From Apostichopus japonicus (taxonomy: Eukaryota > Echinodermata > Holothuroidea > Aspidochirotida > Stichopodidae): DNA of 64,000 nucleotides. Location of the stretch: positions 36,919,001 to 36,983,000 of the forward strand of contig NC_092568.1 in NCBI RefSeq assembly GCF_037975245.1, given 5' to 3'. Positions 13,169-28,076 of this stretch are shown piece after piece. Position 1 is the first letter of the stretch. The number at the start of each line of letters is the position of its first letter. The translations under genes and the position numbers were made by a program. Under the pieces are notes generated by a model. It saw only the letters and a program-made list of their open reading frames with translations, had not been told where the DNA came from and did no database searches.

Positions 13169-15090
13169 CATGGTTGACACGTCATATGACACCAATCGCT
13201 CAACACTTTCTTCTTATGTAGGAACTAATAGGTATATCTCTGATAAAGATTTCCTAACCACAGTTGCTACTTCATTCAACAACTTCTTTCTCAGAATCAT
13301 CACCACATGCAGGAGCGTCAAAAGTGTGTGATTCACGTTGATCTCTTTTAGCTCAGAAGCACTTTGTAGACGACAAAGAGATCAAATACATCAATAACGA
13401 ATGATTCAAAACCAATACTTGAAACGAAGAGGGGAGAAATCGAGTTTCAGAAAAGAAGAGAAAAGAAAAAAGTGTATGCTAAAAGTCAGTCGGCAGTAAG
13501 AGGAGATGAGAAATACAAGTTCGTTGAATGTTGATGTATGTGCATAAAACTAAGGTTACTTCACTGTAATGTATTGTTGTTATAATACTTAAATTGTTGA
13601 TTAATTGACAGAAACGAAACGAGTATCGGATTACAAGAAGACAATATTTGATCTAGATTCAGTTTCTTCTCGGTATATATTGAGTGGCTTAGTACTGTGT
13701 CACGTGACACTCGAATAATTCCTCACTGCTTTGCATTATCGTGACTGCATGTAAAACTGAATTCATTGTTTCAAAGGTTAGAAACAAATAGATCAAAATT
13801 AAAGTAGGTTATTATTCTTGTTTTCTATGGAGTGGGAGGGGGAGGTTCGGGTATTTTTTATAAAGCATTTTGCGTCAACTCAAATATTTGACGTTCTGCC
13901 AGACTTGCGTACTATATTAAATGCTAATTGATATCACCTTTCATTTTTCATCCGCTCAGTTTTAATAGAACTATCGACACCCCTCGCTAAGGCAAGTTTG
14001 GAGAGGAACAAGTCTACTTTTTATAGGATATAATGCCGGGGGAGTCAGTGCTTTTCCCTATGTTCATGGAAATGCATTTTCTATCGGATATACCCTAACA
14101 ATTTTGCCTATAATTATCATAATTAAGGTGTCATTTTTTTCTAAACTAATGAATATTCATATCCATAGGTAAAATCTATTGAATTATTAATGAACGTTCT
14201 GTTCGTACTTTCCACGTCACGCTTTGCATCACTTATATTGACGTGAACTCAGTGAATGTTTTGTTTCATGTCAACGTTATTTCCGCCACAATGTCAAGGA
14301 ATCTCTCAACATACACGATAGAAACAGAACCCATATTAGGTATGTCTGATGTCAATATGGTTCAACAATTTAAACTATAGTAATTCTACTGTAGAAGTGT
14401 ACTTTCTATATGCCTATCCATCTATACGTGATTCAATGACGTATGCTTAATCGTCAAATTCTATACATTTATAGTAAATGCGTCGTCAGAGTGAATTTTA
14501 GTCTATATAATTATATTGTCGGCTATAGAATTATGAAAACAAAATATCTGAGTTATGACGTCACAGTAAACCAACAGTTGAAATACAATCATTTCAATCA
14601 ACGTATTAGATCGATCATTCATTGTCGATGGTTCTGCTTCATATCACGTGATCCAATAACGTATGATCCAATGTAGAAAGATAGATTATTTATTCTAGAT
14701 TTGTAAAGACCAACCAGTAGACTGATTTTTACGCCTCTCATGGAGCAACGTCGATAGGTGGTACAAAAGGGGAGACCATAATATTATTTTCATACTTTAA
14801 AGTGAGAATTAAAGGAGAGAAGAGGTAGACCGAGACAACATTCTTACCTTTATGATTCATTGTGATGAGCAACCACTCAAAAAACATAAATAAAAACAGT
14901 TCTGTTTGGGAGGTATCACGGCTCTATTCAGAAAAACACCTCAGTGCCGTTAAGTTTTCATTTGCGCTGTCTTCTTCTCCCCTCCCCGTTCCTTTCCTCT
15001 CCCTGTGCCTTCCTCCCTGTTCCTAACCCCCCCTTCTCTGAGGTGTAGTTAAATATGCCAAGGCTTGTGTAAAGGTTGGCAATAAATGAA

Positions 15091-15377
15091 AGGCACAACT
15101 GTACTTTATTCTTTAAGAAAAGTCACCCAAAATACAGCCTGGCCACGAAAATCAAACGACTTAACAGATCCACTATCAACCCCAGTCCTCTTGCATCGAG
15201 ACTGACCCGCGTGACCAAGACGGTGTTAGGTAAAGTGTCTTATTTCACAAGTCCCTTGAAGGCAGTAGAGTAGTATATACCTTTAAAAAAGGCACTTATA
15301 GGATAGAACCTGGGCACGAAAAAAAACCCGACTGATCAGCTCTCAATCCCAAGCAGTCCCCTTGCATCGAGACTGTG
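15091..15377 (+). repeat. Two copies of a ~95-bp dispersed repeat
   Basis: Copy A (15091-15205) and copy B (15280-15377) share a TTTAAGAAAAG-like start, a GGCACGAAAA block and CTTGCATCGAGACTG at the end. A third copy lies at 18045-18147 and a partial fourth at 44274-44315. Confidence 0.75.
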
Positions 15378-15639
15378 ACTGTCTGATCATCAGGTGTGTA
15401 TCACTAGGGAGTTGTTATGGAACTTCAACTCCCTGGTATCACAGTTCCCCTACAAGGGGAACATAAGGCTACACGTGATCATAGCCAAAAGGCTTGTTGG
15501 AGAGACATTGTGCACTATAATACTTCATATGTAAGCAAAAAGAGCAGTAACCTTTACTTCACATTGAATCCCTCGAGACATGAAGGTAACACGTCATAAG
15601 TGTTGTTACTTTTTCTTTGTATTATGCCGACACATTTTT

Positions 15640-16145
15640 TTCCCTTTCGGCATTCCAAAGGATTGTTCAAGAACCATTAGTTCAGTTCAGTTAGTATATT
15701 TCGCATATACATAGACATACAAAACCAGTGCAGTAATGGTATATGCAGGATACTAGAAAAACATAAAATGTTTATCAAAGCTAGTAACCCTACAGAAAAA
15801 GAAAGAAAATAACAGAACAAAGTAAGGAAGAAAAACAAAATGTACAAAACAAACTCAATCACGGTACTTGGAAGTTAGATAACTCTTTAGTTGATACCTA
15901 AATGAAGCACATGATTTCGAATGTCTAATACCAGTTGGGAGATTATTCCATATTTTATAACAGTAGTTGCTTAGCAGAAACTTTCCATGTTTAGAGCGGT
16001 GTCTATAGTGACAGAGAATAGTACATTTGTTCTCGTGACGTTTGGGATATCTGACCCAAATCTTGGCAGTACAATATTTCGAAAGACACGAGGCAGTGCA
16101 TTGTTAACGTATTTGTACACATTTTGAAAATATGAACAGCGTTGA
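15640..16145 (-). mobile_element. Decayed LINE 3' end (reverse transcriptase C-terminus)
   Basis: On the minus strand one frame gives YKYVNNALPRVFRNI. After a frameshift, another gives CYKIWNNLPTGIRHSKS, ASFRYQLKSYL and a stop at 15855-15857. These match the order typical of LINE ORF2 ends (YK.VNG.LP...LWNSLP..I..S.S...FK..LK.YL). A T-rich 3' region follows. Its frameshift marks it as a relic. Confidence 0.7.
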
Positions 16146-18044
16146 CTTTGAGGACACCAAGAGTACTGTGCAGAGTATAGTAGGAACACGTCAGTGGTTG
16201 AACGGGCGAGGTGGGGGGGGGGGTGAGGGGGATCTTGTTTTCCCTTTGGGAGGTAGTAATCAGCTGACCACGGATCTGTCGACATTTGAGAATCGGTGGG
16301 TGGTAGAACGAAAGAGTATTACACCATCCCGAAAAGATCAAGATGATTTTCTTTAGACATCAATTAGCTCGTTTAAATAAACTATACAAGCGAGCATGCG
16401 TTTACACTCTCAATCTCTGTGTTTACGCAAAAGTGACAAGGGCAAGAAACTGGTGATATCCGAGTCGTGTCATCCGAACGTTCACACTACAAACTTGATC
16501 GCTCTTGCCGCGGGGGAGGGCGGGGGGGGGGGTCAGGATCTCAGAACACGTTTACGTTTGACAGATCCCCCTTATACGTTCTCCAATGTGAACAAGGTCT
16601 CGGTCTGTATCATATTAAGATTTGATGTCTAAAATGATGCGACGTTATTCCATTGCGATATGGATTTCAACAAAATGGAAATGATAAATAACATATAGTT
16701 GAAGAAAAAATGCTATGATAGATGGCTAATTTAAAATGGTATTAATCATTTTACAAGGCAGTCAAACGTCATACAGTAAGTGTCAACATCACGATTTAAT
16801 GTGTTCTTCTCACAATCACACTCACACACAAACATACCTTTTATATGAGATATATGTTATTAAACAGGGGAACTGCATAACTTACAGAGAGAGGTTCTGT
16901 GATTTGTCATGCGATTTTGCTTAAAGAATATAAATGAGTTGTAGACGTGTAGGTCACACATTGTCCAGGCCTCATATCGCATTTACGAATAAAATATTAT
17001 ATATAAATAAGTCAGTAAATAAATATATAAATGACAGCGGTGTATTGTAAGAACGGATTTTGGTTACTATCAATCCGTTTGTCGTTTTAACTTAAAGTGG
17101 GGGAACTTGGTTTGAGATACACTGAATACATTATTGAGTTTACACGATACAGTTTTAGCTGTATACTAGGCCACTTTTAACTGTTTTTTGATTTATTTCC
17201 AAACTCTTGCAAACTTTGATCATGAACACGTCAAATTGGAACTTAATATAATTTTCTAACGTCATTAGTAATGACGATATCAGAAATGTAGTAACAAAAA
17301 ACATATTATTTGATTATAATTGGTTATATATTAAATAAAACTTTTTATTGTTATCTAGAGCAATTTTTCCTGCCAATGTTTCAACCGAGGGGAAGGAATT
17401 TTTTTATTTTTCAATGAATGTTACGCATGGGCTATTAAACCGACCAATGAGTGTAGAGATGTAAGTCGGCCTTAATTTTGGTTGCCTTATTTCGCCCTCG
17501 TATCATTCGTTATAGTATAACCGTCAAAAGTTGACGAAGAACTGTATAATTGTACGAAATATTAATCTTGAAATTAATTTTCGAGTATATATCATCAATT
17601 TCATAAATTGTCAATATAGTGAACGCAAGCGAGGATAAATAGAGCGTGTAATTGGCTGCTGATATTAAAGATTCAATGTAACAAATACAAGATATATGTA
17701 TGACGGCCATTTCGACAATTTCACCGTATGATTTGAAATGTGTGCGTTTTCTTGAATAATTCATACATTCATGTTAATATTACGTGAATTACAACCTTTC
17801 GGGAGACCCAAATCCTAAATGTTTTGTTGGAGTGTTGTTTATATGATGAAAATGACGTCTGTGTAGTTCTGGATTAGAATCGATGAATCCAGACCCTGAT
17901 GGAGAGGAGTGGTGGATGGGCGGGGGGGGGGGGTGAAATCTTAGGGCGGGGAGAGGATGATCATGGTCAATCTCTCTTCGAATTATGTCTAAGAGGTCAG
18001 TGGTAAGGCGGACATATAAGATGTACTTTATTTGGCAGTCCATT

Positions 18045-18147
18045 TTGTTTCTTTTTTAAGAATATTCACCCGAGATAGAAACTTGGCATAGAAACCAAAC
18101 AACTTGATCCACTCTCAACTCCTCTCCTTATACATCGAGACTGTTAC
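18045..18147 (+). repeat. Third copy of the dispersed repeat seen at 15.1-15.4 kb
   Basis: It shares the order TTTTTTAAGAA, GGCATAGAAACCAAACAACTT, CCACTCTCAA, CATCGAGACTGTTACC with the copies at 15.1 and 15.3 kb, at lower identity. Confidence 0.65.
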
Positions 18148-18237
18148 CGTATGTTTCAATGTAATGTTACGTTAACTAAGTAATTATGAGTGATTTAGAC
18201 AGGGAATAGATACTACGTATATTCGGGTTAACTTTAA

Positions 18238-18804
18238 GGATTGGTTCAGTTGTCATAACTGTTTATGTTATACGAAAGAGGACAATATAAGAAACACAAT
18301 GGTGGAAAAACTGTTCAAATATCTTTTTCGGTTAAAGAGATATTCAAGTGTAAAGTTTTATCAGATTGTGTAGAAACTGCTGAAATCTGACTAGCCGTGA
18401 TGTCACATCCTCACATTCCTGAAAAGTCTTTGTTTTTTTCCTAAATATTTTGTGAGATTTCATGACTTTCAACCAAAAGATATGTCAGGAGATTTCATAT
18501 TTGTCAAAGGAAGTAATTGAGATTAAACATCTGAAGAATTTTTGATTATATTATTTTCAAATGGTTTAAAAAATGTAAATAATTTTTAAAGAAATATATT
18601 CACACATGTTAAGGAAGTGAGGATGTGACATCACACCCTCACAGTTAGTGTTTCTACACCAGTCATTTTCAAAGAAATTTTGATATCTTCAAAGTGCCAT
18701 ATCTCCTAAACAGAGCATGCTATCATGGTAGTTTCTTCACTGTTCTATTTGTCTTTTTGTGCTCTTTCATACAAAATAGACATGTCAAACACCTGAACCA
18801 ATCC
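18238..18804. mobile_element. MITE with TTTAA target duplication
   Basis: The ends are inverted copies of GGATTGGTTCAG, each flanked outside by TTTAA (18233-18237 and 18805-18809). A second inverted pair lies inside: GATGTCACATCCTCAC near 18399 and GTGAGGATGTGACATC near 18617. The inner and outer pairs make a nested hairpin layout. It has no ORF of note and is probably mobilised by a TTAA-type transposase. Confidence 0.8.
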
Positions 18805-19529
18805 TTTAAGGTACAGGAGCAGAGGGAACCTGGCGTGTGAGCCGCTAACCTTCGTAGCAGGTGTGGATATGTACCATATAACGGATGCAGCTAACCAGTG
18901 CGGGAGTAATACACGTCCGCTGTACGGGCAACTGAGCCGCTCGATTGTAACACCATGGAAATGTCAAAATGTTAAGATCTGTGTCGGGTTTTTTTTGCTG
19001 CAAATTCATCATTTTGCTGGAAACTGTTGAAATCTTGCTATTCTGATGCCAGCGTAAATGATCATTTAGTTACAATTGTTAAAATGACGAGATTAATGAA
19101 AATATCGATTTATCATCATTTCACTACAATGGTTAATATGATGACTTTCTTATATGGGGGCTAGCGTTATTCATAATTTAGTTGCAAAATATTGGATTGA
19201 CGAGATATATAAGAGAGTGATCCAAATTGCTAAGTTGTACACATTCCTCGCTTATTAGATTTAAGGAATTTGTCATTTTGTGGCAAACTGGTAAATATAT
19301 TAACTGGACAATCAAGCATTTTTTGTTGTTGAAAATTGTTACATTTATGAATGGATCTTAACATTTTGACGCCACCTCTAAGTTACCGTACAAACACGTA
19401 CAAAAAGATCAACAATAAAAATTTACATATAAGTGTGCGGTTAACATAACAATAACACTAACATATACTTAACTTACCAATAAAAATATCTTTATATAGA
19501 CAGACAGACATATAAACAAACAGACATAA

Positions 19530-20186
<657 letters not shown>

Positions 20187-20859
20187 GATTGATTGATTTA
20201 GCCCGCTAAAGTTTATGTTTCGTCACATTGATATTCAAGTCGGAGTACTTTAACTGTGAAATAATATTGTAGTCCCCTCCCAGACCTGTGTAGACCTAAT
20301 TATCAGTTTTATAGCTAAAAAGTACCCCAGAATACCCCATTTCATGTTTAAATTCCAGAGACCACCCCCCCACCACAGGAGATTCCTCATCAGAGCCATA
20401 ACCTCTCCTTTTTGAAGTCATGGATTCACCCCTGTAAGCCAACCTGTGCATTATATTCTATATGGGATACAAACAGCCACGCATATCGTATTTCAGTATA
20501 TTGAATATGCCAATATGCCAATGCACTTTGTTAACGTAATTGGCTAAGGTTTTAGACCATTTTACAATTCAATTTTTCACAGTACTACACATCTGTGCCG
20601 TTGAAAGTTAATATCGTAAGCTAAATATAGATTTCTGTTTTAAATGGATACTAAAAATATGAACCGCCTACACCACCACATCGATTACAATTTATTTGCA
20701 ATTGGGGAGGGAAAAATGCATCCCAAAGTCCCTCAGCATGCTCTCTTTGGGTTTAATTGAACTTACTGGTTCCGTTTCATTAGATTAAATCGCAAAACCA
20801 TACCGTATGAAAACTCCTACATGTTTACGAGTACGGTTAGTATGCATGAGTACGTAGTA

Positions 20860-21760
20860 ATGAATAAGTATAAGTACGAGAAGCGAGTACAAGGCTCGAA
20901 GCCGCGAATACAAGTAGAATTATCCTGGTATGAGTACGAGAACCGAGTACAAGGCTCGAAGCCGCGAATACAAGTAGAAATATCCTGGTATGAGTACGAG
21001 AACCGAGTAAAAGGCTCGAAGCCGCGAATACAATTAGAATTATGCTGGTATGAGTACGAGAACCGAGTACAAGGCTCGAAGCCACGAGTGCAAGTAGAAT
21101 TACCCTGGTATAAGTTCGAGAACCGAGTACAAGGCTCGAAGCCGCAAATACAAGTAGAATTATCCTGGTATGAGTACGAGAAGCGAGTACAAGGCTCGAA
21201 GCCGCGAATACAAGTAGAATTATCCTGGTATGAGTACGAGAACCGAGTACAAGGCTCGAAGCCGCGAGTGCAAGTAAAATTATCCTGGTATAAGTACGAG
21301 AACCGAGTACAAGGCTCGAAGCCGCGAGTGCAAGTAGAATTACCCTGGTATAAGTTCGAGAAGCGAGTACAAGGCTCGAAGCCGCAAATACAAGTAGAAT
21401 TATCCTGGTATGAGTACGAGAAGCGAGTACAAGGCTCGAAGCCGCGAATACAAGTAAAATTATCCTGGTATAAGTACGAGAACCGAGTACAAGGCTCGAA
21501 GCCGCGAGTACAAGTAAAATTATCCTGGTATAAGTACGAGAACCGAGTACAAGGCTCGAAGCAGCGACTGCAAGTAGAATTATCCTGGTATAAGTACGAA
21601 AACCGAGTACAAGGCTCGAAGCCGCGAATACAAGTAGAATTATCCTGGTATGAGTACGAGACCGAGTACAAGGCTCGAAGTCGCGAGTGCAAGTAGAATT
21701 ATCCAGGTATGAGTACGAGAACCGAGTACATATAGGCTCGAAGCCGCGAATACACGAATA
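20860..21760. repeat. 60-bp minisatellite, ~15 copies, open on both strands
   Basis: The unit contains CGAGTACAAGGCTCGAAGCC and AGAATTATCCTGG and is nearly exactly 60 bp. Because 60 is a multiple of three and the unit lacks stops in some frames, ORFs of 291 codons run on both strands (20821-21696 plus, 20817-21692 minus). Two overlapping opposite ORFs ending with the array argue for a by-product of the repeat rather than a gene. Copies differ mainly by scattered transitions. Confidence 0.9.
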
Positions 21761-22637
21761 CTAGGTCATACACTATAGTAACTATACGGTATCTATATTA
21801 GTTTCCAACTGCCCACTACTTGGAGTGACCTATTCATTATTCCTTAACTAAATGACGGCAATGAGAATAAATAGTTATTTATGCCATATTTCCCCGGAGC
21901 CCCTAATTCACACTGGGCGCCCCAGGGGTGTAGTCCCCTGACCCATCTCTCGTCAAGCCTGTACAGAATATGAGTACCAGTGTCCTATGGGCCAGGGTTA
22001 GATTACAACTGTAATATTTGTACTGAGGAAGGAGGGCGTTATGTCGTCGAGGGCAGGGGTCTGAGAATTTGTGTTAAAACAGAGGGTGCTTAGATTCAAA
22101 TTGGTGTTATATTTTGTTATTTTTGGAAATTGTTGGACTCCCTAGGTTGCACCACACATACATGTTATACATTTATGTAGGCTATCGTACACTTGAATCC
22201 CCCCCTCCCCAGTGCATACACACACAGAGCAGTTTACATGGCTGCGCAACTACTACGGACTCTGGTTTATGGTAACAACAAACTCCGCCCGACGCATATA
22301 TGCAAAGTATAGAATATACACACTCAGACTACATCTCCGTCATGTGAGTAAGCCTACTGTGTATGGTTTATTGTTCATGCTCGTTTCAAATGTAGCACTA
22401 GACAGCATCTCTCAAGGTTGAGTGATTTTCCAAAGCTTGTAAACGTATACAATTTGATCATTGTATCTGGCAACCGGGCGGTACGTGACATTTTCACCAT
22501 AAGAAGAAACGCCGAACTTACCTTTAAACTGTAGACATGATACATATTCCAGCCATGGAATTAGTGGTCGGTCGAGTACACTGCCTATAGCACATATATC
22601 AAATATTTATTTTATTTTAAGGTTAAATTTAAATGGA

Positions 22638-22782
22638 ATGAGCAGCAGTGAGCGCAAGCAAAAACTTAGGTTCAACATTTGTTCTGAAGTCTCAAAAATG
22701 TACACCGAGAAGCTTAAGCCGTTATTGGCCAAACCTAATTTATCTTCAAAAGAAGACATTGGTTCAGGTAGCCTATGTATGA
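22638..22782 (+). CDS. Weak candidate exon, unrecognised
   Basis: An ATG opens a lysine- and glutamate-rich frame (MSSSERKQKLRF to KPNLSSKEDIGS) that runs to a possible donor TTCAG|GTAGCC at about 22767. The composition is more protein-like than that of nearby random ORFs. I do not recognise a family and no partner exon was seen. Confidence 0.15.
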
Positions 22783-25700
22783 AGTTGTGGTTTCCATGCA
22801 TGCATATAGCCATGGTATTGAATATGTTTATACATTCCGCGTAACAGTTACATCATACATACGCTGACCTCAGCAGACCTAAACTGAAATATCCCCCTCT
22901 TTTATATCATTTGTAAGTCATTTACCAGGTAAACAAGGACTGGGGGTTTTTAAAGCATAGATGGTTATTTGGCTGAATGTCGCCGACAGGTATTTCTCAC
23001 CTTTCGTCTAATTTCATTTGGCTATTTGACATACAAATCATGCTGTTAGCTAGCCATTTGCCGGGATGATGGTCGCTGTTGTTGTATCGAGTTATACGGT
23101 CGGCAGGCATGTTAGGTCAAAACAGTATCTGCATAGTATAAATATGATTTTATGAGGAAAACATGTCAATTTTCTTTGGGAGGGGGGAGGAGAGAGAGAG
23201 GATGAATGCATCTCACAACATCAGAGAGAATTATAACATCATGCCAATTACGCTGTATAACCTTCCTATACTCCATTCTGTCTGTTTTTACTTTAAAGTA
23301 TTTTATATCCACTGAAGAAAAAAAAATAGTGGCATTTTGATCAATCAGAGGACATTGAAAGCTATAAGCAAACATGGTAAATGTATCATATATCACGGAT
23401 AAATCAACAAGATCAAAGTTTTCAAAATCAAAACTTTGAAGAACATCCGCAACGTTATGACGTCACTTTCTGGAGTAAAGGAAAGTTTCAGGCAGTCGAA
23501 ATAGGTTAAGTTCATCCAACCGTGTCTCGATTTACGGACAAGCTAATTGGATTGTGTTTTCAACTAACATCGTAAGATCATTAAGATAAACATTACATGT
23601 TCTGCCCCGGGAATATGCCTTTAAAATATACGATTGACAACTTAATAATGCTCTTAGAAATTGTGCTTCGCAGTAACAATTAACGGCAATTTAAATAGGT
23701 ATCAAATAACCAATATGAATCTTAATCACGTATTATAACGGACGTGATTGGTCGACAGAAGCGTCGGATTAATGTCGTTGCCATAGTAATGGAGATTTAA
23801 GACGCGCTGTCAACCAGAACTCAGAATGAAATTCATATTGTTTCTCATTACATCGTAAATTTAAACGTTTGAATTTTCGAAAACAAACTGATATATTACT
23901 AGAATGGGATGGCGCCGATGTCCTTCGACTCTTGTAGAATGAATATTAAAATGATTACTGCTAATTAAGAAAAGATTTCCCTTTCAGTTTGTTGTAGGTC
24001 TAAATAAACGAGGTCTGGCAGTGGCGGCACCAGAAAATCCAAAGTTTGTGGGAGGGGGCCATGCAAACATTTTGGAAGTATAAAAACGCAGCTACATAAA
24101 GTGCACTTCAAGGGAAAATTTACGGGGCTAGTGAACACGTCATAACCCCCCTCTCCCATCCCCCAAGTGGTTGGTTCATGGTGTACAAAATTTTAATTTA
24201 TGCAAATATTAAAGTTGTGACAAACCTTTAATGTGATATAAACACGCCTGTACATTCACCATTTTTTCAAGAGGTTTGTTGATCGATTTCGAGGCCGCGG
24301 GAGATACATCTGCTACATTAATAGTATATTGGCAAGGACAAGTACTTGCGATATTTAATGGGACGACATAGGTGGGTAGGGGGCACAGTTGAACATTCCC
24401 CACTCCTGGTCTGTGCAAAACCTCAAAACGTCACAGACATGCTTCTTTTTCCTTTATTATAAAATGTAATAAGTGTCTCGTTGTGAAATGCTGGAGTTCA
24501 ATTTTGTTGGAAAGTGTTGAGATAACTTTATGCTTTACCCCTCAAAGCAAAGGTCCAACTACCGTCTTTGTTTGTTTCGCCACCCCTAACCCCCCCCCCC
24601 CTTGAGCCTTCTGGGTATATGATTTAAAAAGTAGCAAGGGATAATAGTCAAGGTATTACTACATGTCCTGGCACTATTGTGAAAGGACAATGTATTGTTC
24701 TTATATAATTTTACCTGAGTGCATTTTTAATTCATCATTTCGCAAGATGAAGGTGGTATCAAACCGGGATGTTTGTACACTAAGCTAACTGGTGATCCTG
24801 AAACTTCGGATATGCTACCTTGCTGGACTACCACATGTAGTAGGCTGCAATTACCCTGTAAGCAAAACTGTTATCGAGCCATTTTTTCCACTCTTTACTT
24901 TACTAGACTCCCCCTCAGGAGAGATTGAAGACCAAAGAAGAATCACAGACCTGGCTTCATTTCATTAAAGATTTAACCTTTTTTCAGTTGTCAACATATC
25001 ATTCTTTTTTGAATTGTATTACAAACTGATTGAATTGTAAACATATCGTTGATTCGGAACTGAACAGCATAGTACAGACATTGTTAATCAGCCGAGACAA
25101 TTTTTGGCAATTACTAAATCCAAAGCAAACATGACATGAAAATTAGTCTTAGGCCCTGCACCATCCAAACAATCCATTTCTAAATATGTTGGAGATGGAC
25201 AGGCAGGTATTTTACCTTGCCTACTGTAACCACATCAAATTACAAACACCCTGTTTTTCATTCAATACAACCACAAAAGTGACATGGAGGTAACCCTGTG
25301 AGAGATTCAGCTTTAATAATAAACACATATAAGTCAATTATACAAACTAATAACAATATTAATAACATTAATTGAATTGTAGTAAACAGGAAAATTTATC
25401 TCTAACTGACCTGACCAACAGTAACATAATTTTTTGGACAATAAAGTGCGTTTACGAGGCTATGGATTTGATCCGAGCTCCACATTTAACTGAAGAGTTA
25501 TATGCAATATATATATATATTTGTATATCTATTGTAAACAGTTAAATAATGAATGGAACATTTTTTCGGAAATCAGCAAATTTTGATCCGAATTAAACTT
25601 CATATCAAATTTTATCTCGCAGCAAATTCCATTTGTTTTCAGATTCAGTTTCATTACGGTATCAATTTTCATCTAAATAGAAGCAAGTATCTTAATTTAT

Positions 25701-26769
25701 CTCTCGAGGCCTAGGGCCCTAGGGGGTATATTACAATACTGTCCTCTACACCGATTCTTATATTGCAAGTTGAGTTAGGTTAAGTAGGCACCACTGATAT
25801 GAATAGAAGTTGAAGATAATTGTTGATAAATACAAACGGTAACGTAAGACCTATCTATTCAGCTTATATTTTGATCGCTTGCCTCTATAAAGTTTTTGTT
25901 TGTAGAATTTGGTCCTTAATAAATGTGATCACCATGTGATCACCACCACCATCATCAGTACCATCATCATCACTATAATTAAATTTAAAGATCTGCTATG
26001 ACATTAATGCAATAAATTTTATAATTTGTATTCTTTTTAATAAATGGAAATTTGGAAACTAATTAATTATTGTACAAGAACATATCTGCTGTTATATTCA
26101 GAAAGACAAAAAATAATAATGATAATAATATCTGATTGATTCAATGTCAGTCTGTAAGACTAAAATGAATAACAACATTTAAAATAAATAAAATAAATGA
26201 TTTTTAATATGATCAATACTTTCACTTGCCATGTCAGTATCAAACCCAATCTAGTAACGTCCATTACAACCGCAGAGAAGATGACATTCAAAATGTGCAA
26301 CCTTCTTTCTAATTTCTCATTCGACTCAAACTGGAGATTATTTGACAATATCCAGCCCACCCCAAATTGAGCTCACTACATCATAAAACCATCAAAACCT
26401 ATGTTATCATTCAATACTCCATTTATACCATATCTTTTAAAATCCTGAAGACTTTTCACATTTGGACCGTAACCAAATACTCAAATATTTTTAACACAGA
26501 TATCATAACCAGAGACTTCTACATAAAATTACTTGATGTAATTCGCCTCAGATTTTTATATCTCTTTGGTATAGTAGCTCTTTTATCAAATTGCACGATA
26601 AAAATAATATATATATACTTATATGTAGAACATAGTACTCACTATTTGTGAAGATAACTTTTGCAGGGAATCCTGTCATTTAACTTTATGTCATTTATGT
26701 CCCTTAACTTCCCCTTGTGTGTCTATTTCAACATAAAAAAGGGTAAAAAAGAAAATACAAACGGACAGC

Positions 26770-27180
26770 ATTCTGTTAAGAGAGTCCCCATAAAGATTTG
26801 TTGTCACTTCCAGCTACATTCACATGCGATCATGATTTAGAAACAAGCCTTCATAAATGCTCTATGCGAGAAGCTTAATGATTCCGTCCTCGCCCCTTTT
26901 TTTACTACTTCTATACAGGAGATATCTTATCCAAAATACTTAAGGGTAAATTGCTGACAAGAAAATGGGAAAATCCCGGAAAAAAAAAAGTGAAGAGACA
27001 TATTTAATCAGATTCAAAAAAACTTAAAGGATATTTATCAGGTTCTCACAGGAGATACTCGAAAAGTTGTTTTTATTAAACAGGTACCCCACTAAGATTG
27101 AGCCAAGTTCCAACAAGATTCACATTTTTTCACGATTTAGAATCTTGCCTTCATAAAATCCATCCGGGAAACCTGTTTAA
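26770..27180 (+). repeat. Two diverged copies of a ~110-bp repeat, 300 bp apart
   Basis: ACATTCACATGCGATCATG then GATTTAGAAACAAGCCTTCA (about 26817-26853) matches AGATTCACATTTTTTCACG then GATTTAGAATCTTGCCTTCA (about 27117-27153). An upstream CCCC.TAAGATTG block is also shared. No gene is evident. Confidence 0.5.
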
Positions 27181-28076
27181 CAATTACACTTTTCTTCTAC
27201 CTACCTTTTCCTGTGGAAGCTTCTTCAATAATAAAAGCTAAATTGATGATATGTTGTCATTATTTTATGTATTTGATAGACTAGCAAAAGTTAGTTCCTG
27301 TCGTTGTTTTTTTTTTCCATTTTGAAAACAAAAATTATAAAGTCTGTGAAAGAAAAAAGGAAAGAAAATCATATCAATATTGAAAAATATTGAAAAACAA
27401 AATAAAACCTCAATTTAAATTTAAATTAAAAGAAAATCGAATCAAGATTATTTTAAGTAAACAAAATCTGATACGCCAATCGTTGTTGTTATATATATCA
27501 ATTTTATTTTCTGAATGGCTTCTCCACCTTTCATATTACAATATGCGCATCACTATGGCTCAAGTTTTCTTCCTAGCTATTTTTGATACAGCATTTTTGC
27601 TAAACTTTTTGCCCATGTACTCCAACCTTTGGTGTAATATTTAACTACTATTTTCCAGTACCAATGTCCAAGTGTGATGTACTCTCGAGTGTAAATGGTT
27701 CAGAGTACCAGGGTCAATCCCTTGGACTATGAACTGGTACACTTAAATACACGTAGTTATACTAGTCCCCTCATCACAAGCATTAATTGGTGCTCATTTC
27801 GACAGGGTAACATCCACTTGGCCAGTGCTAGCATACAAAACTTTCTCATAGGAGACAGGACAGTGGGAGAACCCCCTCCCCATGCAAGACAGACATTTGT
27901 TCTCCAACCCAACATAATATTTCAGATGTGTATGACTAAGGGCTTGGTATCGAGTGCAGGTTGAGAGGCAGTGAGGGTGCACAGTTGGTGTCCAGCTCTG
28001 ACTCTAGAACCTGGCTCTGACACTCAAGCTAATCTACTGTAGTTACCTCAGTTGAATATTTACTGTGAAACCAACT

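Larger units (their letters stand above)
3801..15090. other. No gene recognised; simple repeats and poly-G/C runs
   Basis: ORFs here are all short and low-complexity. Seen: poly-C or poly-G tracts (about 4212, 5279, 6466, 11497, 12173), GA-rich DNA at 4800-4870, TG/TA repeats at 7670-7745, a palindromic X-box-like GTTACCATAGCAAC at 8660-8673, and a segment at 9272-9372 resembling the 3' end of the FReD exon. Confidence 0.55.
21770..28076. other. Intergenic; possible 3' region of SelL at its right side
   Basis: Apart from one weak ORF at 22.6 kb and a repeat pair at 26.8-27.2 kb nothing can be assigned. If SelL ends at 28077 its 3' UTR and SECIS should lie just below this point. An imperfect hairpin at 27724-27768 (GGACTA...TAGTCC arms) lacks the SECIS core. 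Confidence 0.5.

Noticed and set aside
20817-21696. A 291-residue protein gene on either strand
   Set aside because: The open frames coincide with a 60-bp tandem repeat and exist on both strands; no start context, splice sites or known domain.
24013-24040. Left end of another hAT-like element (GTGGCGGCACCAG)
   Set aside because: No matching right end or target duplication found nearby.
27724-27768. Hairpin considered as the SelL SECIS element
   Set aside because: It has arms GGACTA/TAGTCC and AACT/AGTT but lacks the non-Watson-Crick quartet and apical AA.
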